Below are positions 35,168 to 43,092 of a stretch of DNA of 47,882 nt, piece after piece. This DNA comes from Spirochaetota bacterium. GTDB lineage: Bacteria > Spirochaetota > Spirochaetia > Treponematales > UBA12059. The stretch lies in assembly GCA_020048755.1 (NCBI GenBank), contig JAIFMD010000153.1, positions 1-47,882 of the forward strand, in the 5' to 3' direction. The first letter of the stretch is position 1. Each line of letters opens with the position of its first letter. The translations under genes were made by a program, and so were the position numbers. The notes under the pieces were generated by a model that did no database searches, was not told the origin of the DNA, and saw only the letters and a list, made by a program, of their open reading frames with translations.

Positions 35168-36313
35168 CTAATTTCCATCGCGAGGCTTATCTTCAGCTCC
35201 ACCATGTATTGCGGGATCACCAGGACTTGTGGGGGACTTTCTCCGTCTGCGCCGCCGGGGCCGCTTTGGTTTCTGTTTAGGCTCTGGAGCCGTGAACACC
35301 GCATGGACGGCGGCTTCAACCTCTATGCGGGGCATGGTCAGTGGTGAGAGGAATTCCCTGGCGGCTTCAAGCGCATTGCGGTATGCATCCTGGGCGTCCT
35401 CGGCGGGAATGGCCTGAGCTGCTGAAACCGCATCCTTGAGGACGAAGGACAAAAGCGCACCAAGTGTTTTATCGCCCGTATCGGCCACGTACGAATCAAG
35501 CTGATCGAGGGAGGAACGCATCGAAGCCGCTGCGGCAGTGCCCGCGAGCAACCGCGCTCCAACACCTGGCATTATTGCGGACAACAGGCCATAACGCTGC
35601 AAAGAATCGATTATCCGACGGGCATTTCCTGAATACAGGATCTTTGTAGCCTCTTCGCCCAGCCTGCTGACCGATGCGCCGGAAAGCAGGGGAGCATGCC
35701 GCTTGATGGCGTGCCGTGTCAGGAACGGTATGGTAAAGCCGGTAGCCTCGGCATACTTGACCGCCCGTATCATGCGTACGGGATCTTCGGCAAAGATAGT
35801 CTTGAGCGGTATTACCGGCACGATGCGCTTGGCACGCATATCCTTGAGGCCACCGACATAATCCACCAGTTTGCGGTCCAAAGGGTCAAAATAGAGGGCG
35901 TTCATTGAAAAATCACGCCTTTTTGCATCATCGTCTATGGTGCCGTAGGTGTTGCCTACCGTGCCGTTTGCTATGGACCGGAAGGTTGAAACTTCATAGA
36001 TCCGTTCTCCGACATACACATGGACCAGCCTGAACCGTTTACCTATGATGCGACTCCGGTAAAACAGCTTCTTGATGCGCGGTGGTTCGGCATCGGTGAC
36101 TATGTCGTAGTCCTTGGGAGCCCTGCCGAGGATAAGATCCCGGACAGCGCCTCCGACTATGTAGGCGGAGTGTCCAGAGCGCCTGAGGCGTTCAATGATC
36201 CTTACAGCATCCGGATCAACGGCATCGGGATCTATCCCGTGCTCGCGCTCTGTATATACTATGGCCTTTTTTACCGGTTTGCCGTCCGGGCCGTTCTGAT
36301 ATCGTACGAGCAA
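35168..36313 (-). CDS. pcnB: Poly(A) polymerase I / tRNA nucleotidyltransferase family
   Basis: A class II nucleotidyltransferase of 381 residues. The head domain has VGGAVRDLILGRAPKDYDIVT with the catalytic DxD, then RFRLVHVYVGERIYEVSTFR and RRDFSMNALYFDP. The neck region has EDPVRMIRAVKYAEATGF. The extreme C-terminus is strongly basic (KRPRRRRRRKS), as in RNA-binding tails of PcnB rather than CCA-adding enzymes. TTG start with AGGGGA 5 nt upstream. It heads the operon pcnB-DUF4912-GH57-ybaK. CCA addition cannot be fully excluded by eye. Confidence 0.85.
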   Translation of the reverse strand: MLVRYQNGPDGKPVKKAIVYTEREHGIDPDAVDPDAVRIIERLRRSGHSAYIVGGAVRDLILGRAPKDYDIVTDAEPPRIKKLFYRSRIIGKRFRLVHVYVGERIYEVSTFRSIANGTVGNTYGTIDDDAKRRDFSMNALYFDPLDRKLVDYVGGLKDMRAKRIVPVIPLKTIFAEDPVRMIRAVKYAEATGFTIPFLTRHAIKRHAPLLSGASVSRLGEEATKILYSGNARRIIDSLQRYGLLSAIMPGVGARLLAGTAAAASMRSSLDQLDSYVADTGDKTLGALLSFVLKDAVSAAQAIPAEDAQDAYRNALEAAREFLSPLTMPRIEVEAAVHAVFTAPEPKQKPKRPRRRRRRKSPTSPGDPAIHGGAEDKPRDGN

Positions 36314-36443
36314 TTTTTCCCCTGAAATCGATATAGGGATTGGTCCGGGCAGTCGTAGGACGACAGCACTGCGGAGTCACAACTATACTCCCTCCCGGGC
36401 CTCGCTGGTCAAGGCCGGAAAGGGGGGAGCGGGTCTGGACGGA

Positions 36444-37364
36444 TCAGTTGCAGGAGTTCAGCCAGGTAATTACGTCGGTAGTCGCTTCTTCCCTGCAGGT
36501 ATCATTGAGTACCTCATGGCGGCCCTCAGGATAGAGTTTTTTGCTCAGCTTGACGATACCGAGGGACTTGTATCGATCGAACAGCCAGTCAAAGGATCCT
36601 GTAGCGGCTCCTACGGGATCCTTGGCTCCCGCAAACATATGGAGTGGCAGGTCTTTAGGCACGCCCGCCATCGTAGCCGGAGCATGGATCCAGGAGAGGC
36701 CAGCGAGCAGGTCCCTGAAAAAGCCATAGGTACACAGAAAACCACACAAGGGACTGGCGATGTACTTGTCTACCTCAGCCGGATCGCGGGACAGCCAGTC
36801 GAACTTGGTCCGGGCTGGCTGGAACGCCTTGTTGAAGGCACCAAAACTCATCGTGTCCATCAGCGGAGCCTTGGCCTTCTGCCCCTTGAGTGCGCATCCG
36901 AGTGCCGCGACGACACTGCCAGCCTTGACCGTAATTCCTCCATCCCCTGCCGTGCCGCTCAATATGCAACCCGACAATTCCGAACCATACAGTGAAATAT
37001 AGCCCTGGGACAGGAAAGAGCCCCAGGAATGGCCGAACAGGAACAGCTTCTTGCCCGGACGGTCGGATTTGATGCGCAGGGCAAGACCGTGGAGATCCTC
37101 CACGACACGGCGGAATCCATCACGGTCTGCAAGCCAGCCCAGTTCACCCTCGGAGGCAGTCTTGCCATGCCCCCGGTGATCGGGGGCCCAGACTTCATAC
37201 CCAGCCTTGGTGAGCGATTCCGCAAACCTGGCGTAACGGGCTGCGTGTTCTGCCATTCCGTGTGCCACAAGCACGCAGGCGCTGGCCTCAGTCTCCGGGC
37301 TCCAATGGTAGACATGCACACTTTTGCCATCATCCGCTATGTAGGAAAATTCTTCTGTTTTCAT
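36444..37364 (-). CDS. Alpha/beta hydrolase, monoacylglycerol lipase/lysophospholipase-like
   Basis: 306 residues from ATG 37364; the track start at 37463 extends upstream of the promoter. It has VAHGMAEHAARYARFAESL (oxyanion region), DHRGHGKT, the nucleophile elbow FLFGHSWGSFLSQ, an acid in FAGAKDPVG and the catalytic His in EGRHEVLND. No signal peptide. Probably hydrolyses mono- or lysolipids in the cytoplasm. It stands alone between pcnB and the flagellin leader. It lacks a Shine-Dalgarno, and its -10 hexamer is 6 nt from the ATG. Confidence 0.88.
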   Translation of the reverse strand: MKTEEFSYIADDGKSVHVYHWSPETEASACVLVAHGMAEHAARYARFAESLTKAGYEVWAPDHRGHGKTASEGELGWLADRDGFRRVVEDLHGLALRIKSDRPGKKLFLFGHSWGSFLSQGYISLYGSELSGCILSGTAGDGGITVKAGSVVAALGCALKGQKAKAPLMDTMSFGAFNKAFQPARTKFDWLSRDPAEVDKYIASPLCGFLCTYGFFRDLLAGLSWIHAPATMAGVPKDLPLHMFAGAKDPVGAATGSFDWLFDRYKSLGIVKLSKKLYPEGRHEVLNDTCREEATTDVITWLNSCN

Positions 37365-37399
37365 GGTGTCAGTATACACCCGCTCAGGCTGAGCCGCAA
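37365..37399 (-). promoter_or_regulatory. Leaderless sigma-70 promoter with palindrome, hydrolase gene
   Basis: On the minus strand TTGCGG, 17 nt, TATACT, then GACACC and the ATG, so transcription should begin at the start codon. The -10 sits inside the palindrome GGTGTATACTGACACC (37365-37380), and the spacer holds GCTCAGCCTGAGC. Either could be an operator. Confidence 0.6.
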
Positions 37400-37459
37400 A
37401 TGGAAAGCAACCGGACACCAATGATGCATAAAGATCTGGATAATGGGGAGATTTCGTAT

Positions 37460-37487
37460 TCAAGTTTCAGGGGTAACTTGCCGATAG
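37460..37487 (+). promoter_or_regulatory. Sigma-28 (FliA)-like promoter of the flagellin cluster
   Basis: TCAA, 16 nt, GCCGATAG, the same boxes and spacing as ahead of the M23 gene at 4698-4725. The predicted start near 37494 gives flaB a leader of about 220 nt. Its place directly upstream of the first flagellin supports the call. Confidence 0.72.
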
Positions 37488-37493
37488 TTGAAG

Positions 37494-37714
37494 AAGAGAC
37501 GGATTTCGATCCTGGTGCGGCATTCCTGCCCTTCAGTTCGTACCCTACTCTACGATCATCGGCTCCGGCCAGAATTACTTGAGCGTGTACCGGAAGACGG
37601 AAGGCGCCAAGCAGGTCACCGAACAACGAAAGGAGAAAACAAGGCGACGACAACCGGAACCACGATCGGTACGCGGGACATGGATGCCCCGCGCATAGAC
37701 TCAAGGAGGAAGTC
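37494..37714 (+). promoter_or_regulatory. Long flagellin 5' leader with CsrA-like GGA hairpin
   Basis: The 350 bp between the hydrolase and flaB holds no convincing ORF. The leader is rich in GGA. At 37672-37693 a perfect 6-bp stem, CGCGGG/CCCGCG, presents the loop ACATGGATGC, very close to the CsrA/RsmA consensus (ACA-GGAUG in a loop). The Shine-Dalgarno AAGGAGGA (37703-37710) supplies a second GGA 23 nt downstream. This two-site layout matches the Bacillus hag leader, where CsrA blocks flagellin translation. Binding here is inferred. Confidence 0.6.
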
Positions 37715-38575
37715 ATGATCATCAACCACAACATCAGCGCCCTGTACGCCAACCGCCAGCTCGGCATCAATGGTATTTCTGTTGACAAAGGCATGGAAAA
37801 GCTGGCATCGGGCATGCGCATCAACCGCGCAGGCGACGATGCATCTGGACTCGCTGTCTCTGAAAAAATGCGATCCCAGATTCGCGGCCTCAACCAGGCT
37901 TCGAAAAATGCCGCCAATGGTGTCTCTTTCATCCAGACGACTGAAGGGTACCTCCAGGAAAGTTCTGATATCCTGCAGAGGCTCCGCGAACTTTCCATCC
38001 AGGCTGCCAACGGCGTTTATACGTCAGAAGACCGCATGCAGATCCAGGTTGAAGTCTCCCAGCTCGTAGACGAGATCGACCGCATAGCCAGCCATGCCCA
38101 GTTCAACGGCATGAACCTCCTGACTGGACGATTTGCCCGTGAAGACGGCGAAAACCTGGTTACTGGCTCCATGTGGTTCCACATCGGTGCCAACATGGAC
38201 CAGCGGGAGCGCGTGTTCATTGGCACCATGACGGCCAAGAGCCTCGGCGTCAAACAGATTTCCAGCGATGAAATCGTCTCGCTTTCCACCCCTGCTGGTG
38301 CCAACAGGACGATAGGCGTGCTCGATGAAGCCCTGAAAAAGGTTAACAAGCAGCGGGCTGACCTCGGCGCCTACCAGAACAGGCTCGAGCATGCGGTACG
38401 CGGCATCGACATCGGCGCAGAGAACCTCCAGGCAGCCGAGAGCCGCATCCGCGACACCGACATGGCGGCCGAGATGGTCAACTATACCAAGGACCGCATC
38501 CTCATCCAGGCCTCCAGCGCCATGCTCGCGCAGGCCAACCAGAAGACCGCTTCTGTCTTGCAGTTGCTCCAGTAA
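37715..38575 (+). CDS. flaB: Periplasmic flagellar filament core protein FlaB (copy 1)
   Basis: 286-residue spirochaete flagellin, the core of the periplasmic filament. It has only the conserved D0/D1 ends: [19 protein letters not shown] and [25 protein letters not shown] at the front, [19 protein letters not shown] in D1, and [24 protein letters not shown] at the end. It lacks a signal peptide, as expected for export through the flagellar type III system. AAGGAGGA lies 5 nt ahead of the ATG. It differs from copy 2 mainly in the middle of the chain ([20 protein letters not shown]). Sigma-28-like promoter and GGA hairpin upstream. Confidence 0.95.
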   Translation: MIINHNISALYANRQLGINGISVDKGMEKLASGMRINRAGDDASGLAVSEKMRSQIRGLNQASKNAANGVSFIQTTEGYLQESSDILQRLRELSIQAANGVYTSEDRMQIQVEVSQLVDEIDRIASHAQFNGMNLLTGRFAREDGENLVTGSMWFHIGANMDQRERVFIGTMTAKSLGVKQISSDEIVSLSTPAGANRTIGVLDEALKKVNKQRADLGAYQNRLEHAVRGIDIGAENLQAAESRIRDTDMAAEMVNYTKDRILIQASSAMLAQANQKTASVLQLLQ

Positions 38576-38601
38576 GGGGATATACTGTTCGTTGATCGGG
38601 T

Positions 38602-38621
38602 GGCGGACCTTACGGTCCGCC
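38602..38621 (+). terminator. Hairpin after first flagellin gene (possible attenuator)
   Basis: GGCGGACC-TTAC-GGTCCGCC is a perfect 8-bp stem with a 4-nt loop, 27 nt past the stop codon. No T-run follows, so it may stabilise the 3' end or partly reduce read-through to the second flagellin rather than terminate fully. Confidence 0.5.
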
Positions 38622-38778
38622 GCCATTGATCGTTCTTTGACAAACACCCTCATGCGCATGCAGGCGGAGATGCCAGCCCCCGGAAGGGGACTGGTTTCCC
38701 CGCCGCGCGGGGCATGAACGGACGGGAACCGGCGCGATGCAATAAATTCCCGGCCCCGAAGCCATGCGCACGGGACTT

Positions 38779-38816
38779 GCGGCAAGGAATGCTGCTTGTT
38801 AGTCCTGCAAGGAGGG
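38779..38816 (+). promoter_or_regulatory. CsrA-like GGA hairpin and Shine-Dalgarno of second flagellin
   Basis: GCGGCA-AGGAA-TGCTGC (38779-38795) makes a 6-bp stem with one G-U pair and the loop AGGAA. The Shine-Dalgarno AAGGAGGG (38809-38816) carries another GGA 25 nt downstream. The layout parallels the leader of copy 1 although the sequences are unrelated, which argues for function. No sigma-28 or convincing sigma-70 promoter was found in this 245-bp gap. Confidence 0.5.
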
Positions 38817-38820
38817 TCAT

Positions 38821-39669
38821 ATGATAATTAACCACAACATGAGCGCGATGTACTCCAACCGAGCGTTGGGTGTCACGCAGACCGAGCTCAACAAAAATAT
38901 GGAGAAGCTCGCTTCCGGGCAGCGGATCAACCGCGCCGGCGACGATGCTTCCGGCCTCGCGGTCTCAGAGAAGCTGCGCGGACAGGTCCGCGGCCTCAAT
39001 CAGGCCCAGCGGAACATCGAGAACGGCGTTTCCTTCATCCAGACCACCGAGGGTTACCTCCAGGAAACGCAGGACATCCTGCACCGTGTGCGCGAACTGG
39101 CAGTCCAGTCGTCAAACGGTATTTATACCGCTGAAGACCGCATGCAGATCCAGGTAGAAGTTTCGCAGCTCGTCGACGAGATCAACCGTATCGCGAGCCA
39201 CGCTCAGTTCAACGGCATGAACATCCTGACCGGCCGTTTCGGCAGGGAAGGCGGCCAGACCATGCAGCTGCAGGTCGGAGCCAACATGGACCAGAACGAG
39301 CGAGTGTTCATCGGTACGATGACCGCCCAGGCCCTCGGGCTCCAGGGTGCGCAGGGAACGGCCGAGATGATTTCCATCTCGACGCCCGACAGCGCAAACG
39401 CGGCGATCGGAAACCTCGACGCGGCCCTCAAGTCGGTTTCAAAGCAGCGTGCCGACCTCGGTGCCTACCAGAACCGTTTCGAGATGGCTTCCAAGGGTGT
39501 CGCGATAGCAGCCGAGAACCTCCAGGCCGCCGAGAGCCGCATCCGCGACACCGACATGGCCTCGCAGATGGTCGATTACGTGAAGAACCAGATCCTGACT
39601 CAGGCAGGTGGAGCTATGCTCGCCCAGGCCAACACCAGGACCCAGTCGGTCATGCAGCTGTTGGGTTAA
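38821..39669 (+). CDS. flaB: Periplasmic flagellar filament core protein FlaB (copy 2)
   Basis: 282 residues, closely similar to copy 1 through the whole of D0/D1 ([73 protein letters not shown]). It differs in the middle ([43 protein letters not shown]). AAGGAGGG precedes the ATG. Spirochaetes commonly mix several FlaB isoforms in one filament, so the pair is probably not redundant. Third-position GC is high, as expected for a strongly expressed gene. Confidence 0.95.
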   Translation: MIINHNMSAMYSNRALGVTQTELNKNMEKLASGQRINRAGDDASGLAVSEKLRGQVRGLNQAQRNIENGVSFIQTTEGYLQETQDILHRVRELAVQSSNGIYTAEDRMQIQVEVSQLVDEINRIASHAQFNGMNILTGRFGREGGQTMQLQVGANMDQNERVFIGTMTAQALGLQGAQGTAEMISISTPDSANAAIGNLDAALKSVSKQRADLGAYQNRFEMASKGVAIAAENLQAAESRIRDTDMASQMVDYVKNQILTQAGGAMLAQANTRTQSVMQLLG

Positions 39670-39740
39670 GAGAACCGTTCTGATTTCTGTAGCGGAGAGC
39701 TTCCTGGACGTCGTCTTTCCGCGACGGATTACATGCGATC

Positions 39741-39774
39741 GGAAGGGGGGGGATCGCGCCCTCCCCCCTTTCAC
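39741..39774 (+). terminator. G-run/C-run hairpin between flaB and flaG
   Basis: AAGGGGGG and CCCCCCTT form an 8-bp stem, extendable by a G-U pair, with a loop around GATCGCGCCCT, followed by TTTCACTT. The short T-run suggests partial termination, which would lower flaG-fliD expression relative to flagellin. Confidence 0.55.
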
Positions 39775-39844
39775 TTAACAGACGAGCCAAGCAGCCAACA
39801 CATGAAAGCGTTGTGCCATGCGGCCAATCCGATAGGAGGAACGT

Positions 39845-40177
39845 ATGTCGATAGACGTTTCCACCATTCAGACACTCTCGGTGGCGGCGGTAGCCCAGAA
39901 ACAGGCAGTTGCCGTACCCCGGGTCAAGCAGGGCGATGCAATGAAAACCGAGCCGCCCATATCCACTGAAGCCATCCTCAGTGAACTGACTGAAGTGAGC
40001 GCGGCCATGAACAAGCGCCTGACCTTCAGCATCAATGAAAAACTGGACCAAGTCGTCGTCAAGGTCGTCGATACAGCGACCGATAAGGTAATCAGGGAAA
40101 TACCGCTTGAAGCGCTACAACGCGTCCACGAACGAATCAGGGAGGTAATCGGCATCCTGTTCGACGAGAGGGCGTGA
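39845..40177 (+). CDS. flaG: Flagellar protein FlaG
   Basis: A 110-residue FlaG-family protein. The C-terminal half has the family pattern: LTFSINEKLDQVVVKVVDTATDKVIREIP followed by LERVHERI-like LQRVHERIREVIGILFDE. The N-terminal part is variable. FlaG influences filament length and is typically encoded between flagellin and fliD, as here. AGGAGG precedes the ATG. It lies 26 nt before fliD and is probably cotranscribed with it. Confidence 0.9.
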   Translation: MSIDVSTIQTLSVAAVAQKQAVAVPRVKQGDAMKTEPPISTEAILSELTEVSAAMNKRLTFSINEKLDQVVVKVVDTATDKVIREIPLEALQRVHERIREVIGILFDERA

Positions 40178-40186
40178 ACCGGAAGG

Positions 40187-40202
40187 AGGGCTTTAAAGCC
40201 CT
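40187..40202 (+). promoter_or_regulatory. Perfect 16-nt palindrome between Shine-Dalgarno and start of fliD
   Basis: AGGGCTTTAAAGCCCT ends directly at the fliD ATG and its left arm overlaps the GGAGGG ribosome site. In RNA it would form a 5-bp hairpin that hides part of the Shine-Dalgarno. In DNA it could be an operator. The linear Shine-Dalgarno spacing (about 12 nt) is too long without folding. Confidence 0.55.
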
Positions 40203-42206
40203 ATGTCGGATATCAGCATTCCAGGCGTCACAAGCAAGTACGACACCAAAGGTATAGTCGAAGGCTTGATGGCCGTCGAACGCATACCCCAGAAACGCGC
40301 TGAAGACAGGCTCAAGCAAATAGAGCTCCAGCGCACCACGTGGATGGACCTCAACCGCCGCCTTACTGCACTCCGGGAGAGTTCCCGCTCGCTCTACTCA
40401 TTCCAGAACCCCTTCAATGAACGCCTCGCTACCTCTACTGACGAGTCGGTGCTTACCGGAACGGCAACCCGCGAAGCCATCGAGGAAACAAAAAGCTTTG
40501 TCGTCAAACGGACGGCCGCGGCGGATCGTTTCATGTCCGACCCTCTGGCTTCAGACTATAAAGTAGCCTCCGGAAACTATACCTTTACCGCAGGCGACAA
40601 GTCGGTAAAGCTCTCCTATGGCGGAGGTTCAATCAAGGACTTCGTCGATGCCATCAACCGCAAGGGTGGAGAGACAGTGCGCGCCCAGCTCGTCGCTGTG
40701 CGCTCAGATTCCAGCGTACTGGTACTGGAATCACTTAAAACAGGCGCAAAAAACAGACTGGGATTCAGCGATGCCGCGGAAAAATTCGCCCTGACCACCG
40801 GCCTTGTTGAAAAAGCCAGTTCTACACTCAGGAATTTACCATCTGACGCTCCCACACGCTTTGAAAAGCCTCTGGATATGACCAAAGTGTCATTCAAGGA
40901 TGGAGTGCTTTTCGTCGCACCAGGAGCAGAAGCAGCACTCAAGCTGTCTTCACCGACAGCTACCACAGGACTCGTACTCGAGCTGGAACTGGAACTGAGC
41001 GATAAACCCGCTGCAGGAGACACGGCTGAAGGGCCCCCGCCCGGACCGGCTATCCCCGCTACCGGAGGCATTGAATATGAAGGCATCCGCATAGAAAGTG
41101 CTCCCTCGGAAGCGGTCCTGCCCGAATGGGCCCCCCCACCTATCCCGCCCAGAAGCGATGATTTTTCACCCCTGTACCTCCTTGATGGTTCCGGAAGGCC
41201 CATTGCCTTGCCGGCTGTAACGGCGGGAACGGGATTCAGGACGATAACGGTACCGCTTTCAGCCTACCTGGACTCGCTGTCCGGAATTGGTGTCCGCAAC
41301 GGCAACACGGACCGTGAAGTACGTGTCAGAGCCGCCCGTGTCTTCGACCCTACTGAAACCGCAGGCATGCGGCCCAAAAATCCCGTCGCAACGGCATCTG
41401 ACGCCATCATCGTCATGGACGGCATCGAGGTGACCCGTGACAGCAACGCCGTGGCAGACCTGGTGCCAGGGCTGACGATCAACCTGTGGCAACAGTCAGA
41501 CAAACCGGTAAAACTGAAGATAGAACCAAACCGCGAAGTGGCCAAGGAATCCCTCATAGAGCTTGTGGGCAACTACAACCGGCTGATGGCAGAACTGAAT
41601 ATCCTGGCAAGGCCAGACGCGAACATCGTGGAAGAGATAACCTATTTTACAGAAGACGAGAAAAAAAAATACAGCGAACGTCTCGGGCTCTTTCAGGGCG
41701 ACACCACCCTGTCGCAGTTGCGCAGCACACTGCAGCGCACCCTCACCGAGGCCTACCCTACGAGTGGCGGCATAGACCAGCTTGCGGCTTTTGGCATTTC
41801 AACCGATTCGCGCCGGGGTGGATCGTACGACGCCACAAGACTCAGGGGTTACCTGGAAATTGATGAATCTGCGCTGGACAAGGCACTTCTGGAGAAATTC
41901 CCTCGGGTCAAAGAAGTTTTCGGGTATGATACCGACAATGACTTGCTTATAGACTCAGGTGCCGCCTTCAAGATGGACACGATGATGAAAGCCTATGTGG
42001 AAACCGGTGGCATCGTGCAGATCCGGACCCGGACTCTCGACGAACAGATTACACGCCAGAAGCGGGATCTGGAGAGCCTCGAGACCCAGCTGGCGCGCAA
42101 GGAAGACGACCTCAAGCGCAAGTATGGCCTCATGGAGAGTGCGCTTGGACAGATGGAAAGCTCGTCGAGCGCCTGGGACAATTTCAACACAGGTCAGGGA
42201 AAATAA
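40203..42206 (+). CDS. fliD: Flagellar filament cap protein FliD
   Basis: 667 residues, longer than enterobacterial FliD but usual for spirochaetes. The N-terminal signature is MSDISIPGVTSKYDTKGIVEGLMAVERIPQ. The C-terminal part (IDQLAAFGISTDSRRGGSYDATRLRGYLEIDESALDKAL, then a coiled coil to the end) is the conserved FliD_C region. A proline-rich insertion (about 275-320) is the least conserved part. The protein caps the filament and helps flagellin fold at the tip; in spirochaetes this takes place in the periplasm. Expressed behind flaG. Confidence 0.92.
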   Translation: MSDISIPGVTSKYDTKGIVEGLMAVERIPQKRAEDRLKQIELQRTTWMDLNRRLTALRESSRSLYSFQNPFNERLATSTDESVLTGTATREAIEETKSFVVKRTAAADRFMSDPLASDYKVASGNYTFTAGDKSVKLSYGGGSIKDFVDAINRKGGETVRAQLVAVRSDSSVLVLESLKTGAKNRLGFSDAAEKFALTTGLVEKASSTLRNLPSDAPTRFEKPLDMTKVSFKDGVLFVAPGAEAALKLSSPTATTGLVLELELELSDKPAAGDTAEGPPPGPAIPATGGIEYEGIRIESAPSEAVLPEWAPPPIPPRSDDFSPLYLLDGSGRPIALPAVTAGTGFRTITVPLSAYLDSLSGIGVRNGNTDREVRVRAARVFDPTETAGMRPKNPVATASDAIIVMDGIEVTRDSNAVADLVPGLTINLWQQSDKPVKLKIEPNREVAKESLIELVGNYNRLMAELNILARPDANIVEEITYFTEDEKKKYSERLGLFQGDTTLSQLRSTLQRTLTEAYPTSGGIDQLAAFGISTDSRRGGSYDATRLRGYLEIDESALDKALLEKFPRVKEVFGYDTDNDLLIDSGAAFKMDTMMKAYVETGGIVQIRTRTLDEQITRQKRDLESLETQLARKEDDLKRKYGLMESALGQMESSSSAWDNFNTGQGK

Positions 42207-42225
42207 AGAATCCGAGGAGCTGGAA

Positions 42226-43092
42226 ATGCTATTTACGATGAACGGAACGACTGCTCCGGTTGAGGCCGAAGGGCAGACGATAGGCGATATACTCGCGATA
42301 CTGGACGAACGTGCGGAGGCTATGGGTGAGATCATAGTCGAAGTGGCAGTCAACGGCACGGCGCTTACACCCGACGAACTGGCGGAGGCTTCGAATCTGG
42401 CCGCTGCTGGCGATGGCACGGTCGCGCTGGTCTCGGAGCCGGCGGCCGATCTCAAGGCCCGAGCGCTGGAGTCGCTGATAGAACTTGTTCACGCAGCCGC
42501 AGAGGCCATGGCTTCGGGTGATGCTGAAGCTTCGGATTCTGCCCGCAAGGCGTGGGAATCGTATCGTACAGCTTTCGGGGGCCTGTTCTCGGCAGAAGAA
42601 GCCTCGTTCATGGACGCATTCGCAGAACGCCTCGAACCCGGCAATCCAGGCGCCGCACTGAAACCGCTGGCTGATAATCTGGCAACTTTCTTTGGCGAGC
42701 GACTGGCAGAACTGCGCAATCCGGCTGAAGCTATGATGGCTGCGGCAAAATTCTTTGATTCCATAAAGGCAGACCTTTCGGAGGTGCCGGTTCGGTTGCA
42801 GACAGGCAAGGACGCCGAAGCGATGCGGACCATGGTGCTTGCTGTAGAGTTGATAAACAAGACCGTCCGGATTATGCCGGAGTTCGTGCGTACATCATCG
42901 TCTGTGCCACTGGAAGTCGAGGGCACGGACATGCCGGCGTTTTACGGAGCCCTCAACGGGGTGCTCAGGGAACTGGCACAAGCCTTTGAAAACAAGGACG
43001 GCGTGCTTATCGGCGACCTTGCCGAGTACGAAATACGGCCGCGGCTGGAATCATTTTATTCCGCGATCAGGGTTGCAGCAGGTACGCCATGA
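42226..43092 (+). CDS. Conserved-looking protein of unknown function in the flagellar cluster
   Basis: 288 residues from ATG 42226, which has GAGGAG 7 nt upstream; the track start is inside fliD. Residues 1-70 look like a small beta-grasp-type domain (MLFTMNGTTAPVEAEGQTIGDILAILDERAEAM...VAVNGTALTPDEL). The remainder is helical and acidic, without membrane spans. It occupies the place after fliD where many bacteria have the flagellin chaperone fliS, but no FliS-like sequence was recognised. It overlaps the PilZ gene by ATGA, so it is probably flagellum-related. Confidence 0.7.
   Translation: MLFTMNGTTAPVEAEGQTIGDILAILDERAEAMGEIIVEVAVNGTALTPDELAEASNLAAAGDGTVALVSEPAADLKARALESLIELVHAAAEAMASGDAEASDSARKAWESYRTAFGGLFSAEEASFMDAFAERLEPGNPGAALKPLADNLATFFGERLAELRNPAEAMMAAAKFFDSIKADLSEVPVRLQTGKDAEAMRTMVLAVELINKTVRIMPEFVRTSSSVPLEVEGTDMPAFYGALNGVLRELAQAFENKDGVLIGDLAEYEIRPRLESFYSAIRVAAGTP

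Noticed and set aside
37384-38010. 208-residue minus-strand ORF across the flagellin leader
   Set aside because: Antisense to flaB and the leader, with no family resemblance and no ribosome site.
39823-39838. CCGATA ahead of flaG as a sigma-28 promoter
   Set aside because: No -35 box at the right distance, and the predicted start would fall within the ribosome site or start codon.
42975-42992. TGGCACAAGCCTTTGA as a sigma-54 promoter
   Set aside because: Lacks the -12 GC doublet and lies inside a coding region.
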